From assembly GCA_937871155.1 (NCBI GenBank), contig CALMXV010000469.1, positions 1 through 17,320 of the forward strand: 17,320 nucleotides of DNA, read 5' to 3'. Each line of letters starts with the position of its first letter. Position 1 is the first letter of the stretch. Shown here piece by piece: positions 14,095 to 17,320 of this stretch. This DNA is from an uncultured Taibaiella sp. (GTDB lineage Bacteria > Bacteroidota > Bacteroidia > Chitinophagales > Chitinophagaceae). Below the pieces are notes generated by a model. The model saw only the letters and a list, made by a program, of their open reading frames with translations, did not search any database and was not told the origin of the DNA. The translations under genes were made by a program, and so were the position numbers.

Positions 14095-14853
14095 ATGCAA
14101 TATACATTGAAGAAAAGTCTGGGACAACATTTCCTGCATGATGAAAACATCTGTAAGAAAATTGTAGCTTCCCTTTCACTACATCCGGAGATGAAACTTT
14201 TAGAAGTAGGACCCGGTGGCGGCGCACTTACAAAATATCTCTTACCCATTAAGGCGATTCAATTTAAAGCTATTGAAATAGATAGTGAGAAAGTAGCGTA
14301 TCTACAGCATCATTATCCTACAATTGATGGGAAAATTATTCAATCTGATATACTTCAATCTGAGAGCCCTTTTGAGGGTACCTTTAGCATTATTGGCAAC
14401 TTTCCTTATAATATCTCATCCCCCATTATGTTTAAGGTTTTAGACTGGGAAGAGCAAGTAGTGGAGGTCATCGGTATGTTTCAAAAAGAAGTCGCACAGA
14501 GAATTGCTGAGAAGCCGGGGTCAAAGCTTTATGGCATCTTAAGTGTATTAATGCAGACGTTTTTTAAAGTAGAATATTTGTTTGATGTACATGAAAACTG
14601 TTTTACACCACCACCGAAAGTAAAGAGTGGAGTAATACGGTTTACGAACCTACACAACCCACATGGTATTGTAAACAAGAAACGCTATATACAATTGATT
14701 AAAGCCGCGTTCAACCAAAGAAGAAAAACCCTTAGAAATTCTTGGAAAGGTACGTTGCCTCCAGAGTTGCTAACTCAAGAAATAATGAATAAACGTGCAG
14801 AGCAGCTTACCATAAACGATTTTGTTGTTATTTATAAACAATGGATCGCATGA
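14095..14853 (+). CDS. rsmA: 16S rRNA (adenine(1518)-N6/adenine(1519)-N6)-dimethyltransferase
   Basis: Uses SAM to dimethylate two adjacent adenines in the 3'-terminal hairpin of 16S rRNA during 30S assembly (KsgA). Residues 5-20 (LKKSLGQHFLHDENIC) are the family N-terminal signature. SAM motif I is EVGPGGGALT (37-46), the acidic ribose-binding residue is E61 (IEID), the adenine-binding D85 is in SDIL, and motif IV NFPY is at 102-105. The C-terminal end has AAFNQRRKTLRN (204-215), also typical. A TTG at 14080 could extend the frame by five residues, but the ATG at 14095 gives the normal short N-terminus. The stop overlaps the next gene as ATGA. Length of 252 residues is normal. Confidence 0.96.
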   Translation: MQYTLKKSLGQHFLHDENICKKIVASLSLHPEMKLLEVGPGGGALTKYLLPIKAIQFKAIEIDSEKVAYLQHHYPTIDGKIIQSDILQSESPFEGTFSIIGNFPYNISSPIMFKVLDWEEQVVEVIGMFQKEVAQRIAEKPGSKLYGILSVLMQTFFKVEYLFDVHENCFTPPPKVKSGVIRFTNLHNPHGIVNKKRYIQLIKAAFNQRRKTLRNSWKGTLPPELLTQEIMNKRAEQLTINDFVVIYKQWIA

Positions 14854-15788
14854 AAAGGAACGTACTGATTGCAGCTCCTATTCATGAAGTCCTAGAGCAG
14901 GCACTTATAGCTCAGGGTTATGAACTCAAACCTGCATTAGATATACGACCCGAAACTGCAGAAGCATTAATTAAAGACTGTGTAGGAGTCATCACATCAA
15001 CACGTATCCAATTGGATAAAAAATTGATTGATGCAGCACCCTTATTACAATGGATAGGCCGTATGGGCTCGGGTATGGAGGTGATAGATGTAGCCTATGC
15101 AACGCTTAAAAACATTCAATGCTTTAGTAGCCCTGAAGGAAATGCCAACGCTGTAGGCGAACATGCACTAGGGTTGTTATTGTCTTTAAGTAAAAACATC
15201 CATAGAAGTAGTAACGAAGTTGTGGGTGGGCAATGGTTGAGAGAAGAGAATAGGGGTTTTGAGCTAGAAGGGAAAACGATAGGTACCATAGGTTATGGCT
15301 ATACAGGTAAGGCTTTCGTGAAAAAATTAAGAGGTTTTGACATGAATGTTTTAGTGTATGATAAATATAAACAAGACTCAACAGAAGATAAAATTCAACA
15401 CTGTACTGATTTAAGCCGCATTTATCAAGAAGCAGATATAATCAGTTTTCATGTGCCTCTGCAGGAGGATACTTTCCATTATTTTGATCAATCTTTTTTA
15501 GAGCAGCTGCAAAAGAAGATTGTCCTTATCAATACTTCACGAGGCACAGTTGTAGATACAGATACATTACTACGAGGCTTAGAGTCAGGAAAGATAATAG
15601 CAGCAGGATTAGATGTTTTTGAAGTAGAGCCTATTCATAAAATGAACACTTTAGTAAAAGAGAAATTTTTAAAAATAATTACAAGAGACAATGTGCTTGT
15701 TACCCCTCATATTGGCGGCTATTCCTATGAATCGCTCTATAAAATGAGTAAAATATTAGTTGAAAAAATAACTGCAATTAAGTGGTGA
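14850..15788 (+). CDS. D-isomer-specific 2-hydroxyacid dehydrogenase (phosphoglycerate dehydrogenase-like)
   Basis: NAD(P)-dependent oxidoreductase acting on a D-2-hydroxyacid; substrate not determined. Numbered from the ATG at 14850: Rossmann motif GYGYTG (148-153), coenzyme-selecting D171 (VYDKY), catalytic R231 (NTSRGTVVD), E260 (DVFEVEP) and H287 (TPHIGGYS). SPEGNANAVGEHALGLLL (94-111) is a typical family segment. D171 favours NAD. There is no C-terminal ACT domain, so it is the short form (312 residues). An ATG at 14841 is possible, but 14850 gives the ATGA overlap with rsmA and a standard N-terminus (MKRNVLIAAP). Translational coupling to rsmA is likely. A serine-biosynthesis role (SerA) is possible but cannot be asserted. 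Confidence 0.9.
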   Translation: MKRNVLIAAPIHEVLEQALIAQGYELKPALDIRPETAEALIKDCVGVITSTRIQLDKKLIDAAPLLQWIGRMGSGMEVIDVAYATLKNIQCFSSPEGNANAVGEHALGLLLSLSKNIHRSSNEVVGGQWLREENRGFELEGKTIGTIGYGYTGKAFVKKLRGFDMNVLVYDKYKQDSTEDKIQHCTDLSRIYQEADIISFHVPLQEDTFHYFDQSFLEQLQKKIVLINTSRGTVVDTDTLLRGLESGKIIAAGLDVFEVEPIHKMNTLVKEKFLKIITRDNVLVTPHIGGYSYESLYKMSKILVEKITAIKW

Positions 15789-15853
15789 AAAAAAATATAT
15801 GGGTTTTGTTGACAAAATTTTAAGAGACAGTGTCATCTTTTAAGAGGAAATTT

Positions 15854-15861
15854 TATCTTTA
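15854..15861 (+). promoter_or_regulatory. Putative -7 box for the TonB-dependent receptor gene
   Basis: TATCTTTA differs from TAnnTTTG at the last base and has no TTG at 19 nt. It lies in the 108-bp gap after the dehydrogenase gene and would give a leader of about 30 nt. Confidence 0.35.
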
Positions 15862-15896
15862 CCCTTTCATTAAGTTAATAAAACATTAATAATTGT

Positions 15897-17320
15897 ATGG
15901 CAAAGTTGTTACGATGTTTCTTTTTATTGCTGTTTATAGGGGTTTCGGGTGCTGCATGGGCACAAACCGGTGCTATATCCGGTAAGGTGCTAGACGAGAC
16001 GAAACAGCCTGTAATAGGAGCAATCATTGAGGTGAGCCAAGGTGGAACAGTACGCGGTGGTGCTGCATCTGATGAAGATGGTAACTATGTAATAAAACCA
16101 CTTAACCCTGGTACTGATTATGAAGTATCCGTAAAATATACCGGCTATCAAGAAATGCGCCTTACCAAAGTGCAAATAACAGCTGACCGTACTACGTATC
16201 AGAACTTTAATCTTAAAGTAAATGCTACAGAAAGAGAAGTGGTAAACGTTGTAGAATATAAGGTGCCGTTAATTAAGAAAGATGAGCCGGGAATTTCTCA
16301 AACTATTACCGGAGAACAATTCCAAAAAATGGCTACTCGTAATACGAACGATGCCGTATCGCTGTCAGGAGGTACTTATCAAGCAAAAAGCGGTTCTGCA
16401 GTAAGCATCGGCGGTGCTCGTTCAAATGGTACTTTATACATAGTAGATGGTGTGCAGGTAAATGGTGCATCTGGTACCAACTTTGCTCCTGGTGCTATTG
16501 ACCAAATTTCTACAATGGTTTCAGGGCTACCTGCAAAATTTGGTGATGCCTTAGGGGGTGTTGTTAGTATTACTACAAAAGGTTCTTCTCCTACTCACAG
16601 AGGTAGCGTGGGTGCTGAACATTCAGTAGATGGTTATAACCACAATCTTTTATTCTTTAATCTTTCAGGTCCATTAGTAAAAAGAAAAGCGGACTCTTTT
16701 GGGAATAGAAAGCCCCTTATTGGTTATGCCTTAGCTGCACAATATTTATATGATAGTGATAACGATCCTAACTTTTATAAAAACTACTATGTAAAATCAG
16801 ATAAGTTAAATGAATTAAGAGAGCGCCCGATTGTATTATCATCTAGCTCAACGGGTATTCCTGATTTGCGATATGCAACTGAATTTATCAATGCCTCTGA
16901 TTTAGAAACTAGAAAAAGACGAATCAATTCACAAAATCAAAACATAAGAGGCAATGCGAATTTAGATTTTCAAGTTTCTGAAAACGCGAACTTAAGAGTT
17001 GGTGGTAACTATTCTTATAGCTCCGGTAGAAACTATAGCAGCTCATTAGCTTTATTTGCTCCTGATGCCATTCCTGTTAGTACTAACTATGTCGGACGTG
17101 GTTTTATTAGATATTCTCAAAGACTAGGTAAACCTGCTTCTGCAATGTCAGGAGAGGATACCAAAAAATCGATTATCTCAAATGCTTACTACTCTGTACA
17201 GGCTGACTACCAAGTGGACTACAATGAGTCACAAGATAAGAACCATAAAAAGGATCCTTTCTTATATAACTATGTTGGTAAGTTTGACACTAAGTATTCA
17301 ACATTATATGCACCAATGAT
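15897..17320 (+). CDS. TonB-dependent outer-membrane receptor with N-terminal carboxypeptidase-regulatory-like domain (partial)
   Basis: Outer-membrane transporter using TonB energy to import a large substrate. The frame from the ATG at 15897 is open to the window end (474 complete codons). The signal peptide is residues 1-22 (MAKLLRCFFL...AAWA). A CarboxypepD-regulatory-like beta-sandwich (about 25-108) contains GAISGKVLDETKQPVIGA and SDEDGNYVI. A linker with VEYKVPLIKKD follows, as often found before the plug in this group. The plug (about 132-230) has GEQFQKMATRN, IGGARSNGTLYIVDGVQV and FGDALGGVVSITTKG. Barrel strands begin near residue 235, including NANLRVGGNYSYSSG. The C-terminal barrel lies outside the window. 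Whether a SusD partner follows cannot be seen, so I do not call it SusC. The substrate is unknown. Confidence 0.93.
   Translation, partial: MAKLLRCFFLLLFIGVSGAAWAQTGAISGKVLDETKQPVIGAIIEVSQGGTVRGGAASDEDGNYVIKPLNPGTDYEVSVKYTGYQEMRLTKVQITADRTTYQNFNLKVNATEREVVNVVEYKVPLIKKDEPGISQTITGEQFQKMATRNTNDAVSLSGGTYQAKSGSAVSIGGARSNGTLYIVDGVQVNGASGTNFAPGAIDQISTMVSGLPAKFGDALGGVVSITTKGSSPTHRGSVGAEHSVDGYNHNLLFFNLSGPLVKRKADSFGNRKPLIGYALAAQYLYDSDNDPNFYKNYYVKSDKLNELRERPIVLSSSSTGIPDLRYATEFINASDLETRKRRINSQNQNIRGNANLDFQVSENANLRVGGNYSYSSGRNYSSSLALFAPDAIPVSTNYVGRGFIRYSQRLGKPASAMSGEDTKKSIISNAYYSVQADYQVDYNESQDKNHKKDPFLYNYVGKFDTKYSTLYAPM

Noticed and set aside
14044..14139. 32-residue N-terminal extension of the leucyl aminopeptidase
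   Set aside because: It would overlap the divergent rsmA start; the ATG at 14043 gives the normal family N-terminus.
1..17320. CRISPR array, rRNA genes or intact insertion sequence
   Set aside because: No regularly spaced direct repeats, no rRNA-like stretches and no intact transposase were seen on either strand.

Overview
The window comes from a Bacteroidota genome, most likely a Chitinophagales-type environmental bacterium (the order is inferred). The evidence is two secreted proteins with type IX secretion (T9SS) C-terminal sorting domains, a TonB-dependent receptor with an N-terminal carboxypeptidase-regulatory-like domain, promoters of the TTG-N19-TAnnTTTG type, few Shine-Dalgarno sequences and low GC. 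Two genes run off the ends: pheS at the left and the TonB-dependent receptor at the right.

Left part (1-6301, all minus strand): the start of pheS; a phosphosignalling cluster made of a membrane-anchored Hanks-type Ser/Thr kinase, a PP2C-type phosphatase (start/stop overlap with the kinase) and an FHA-TM-trypsin-like protease fusion; then a T9SS cargo protein with its own terminator. The kinase and the FHA-protease share one layout: signalling domain in the cytoplasm, one membrane helix, effector or sensor domain outside. This cluster is the best candidate for a little-described system. A long inverted repeat (5067-5113) lies just upstream of the FHA-protease gene.

Middle (6450-8004): tRNA-Phe(GAA) with a good promoter and terminator, followed by about 1.4 kb of accessory-looking DNA. 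It holds a decayed REP-associated (IS200-like) transposase fragment, an imperfect palindrome beside it, an attC-like or 5'-leader hairpin, a C-terminally truncated MepB-family gene, an imperfect 24-bp tandem repeat and an unrecognised Cys-containing small ORF. The two ORFs each end exactly 3 nt before the same 11-bp sequence, which suggests a module boundary.

Right part (8005-17320): a large T9SS cargo protein with a PKD domain converges, through a 12-bp-stem terminator, on a minus-strand housekeeping group (M16 zinc peptidase, pdxA, M17 leucyl aminopeptidase). Diverging from these are rsmA and an overlapping 2-hydroxyacid dehydrogenase gene, then the partial TonB-dependent receptor. pdxA and rsmA are operon partners in enterobacteria; here they lie close together but on opposite strands.
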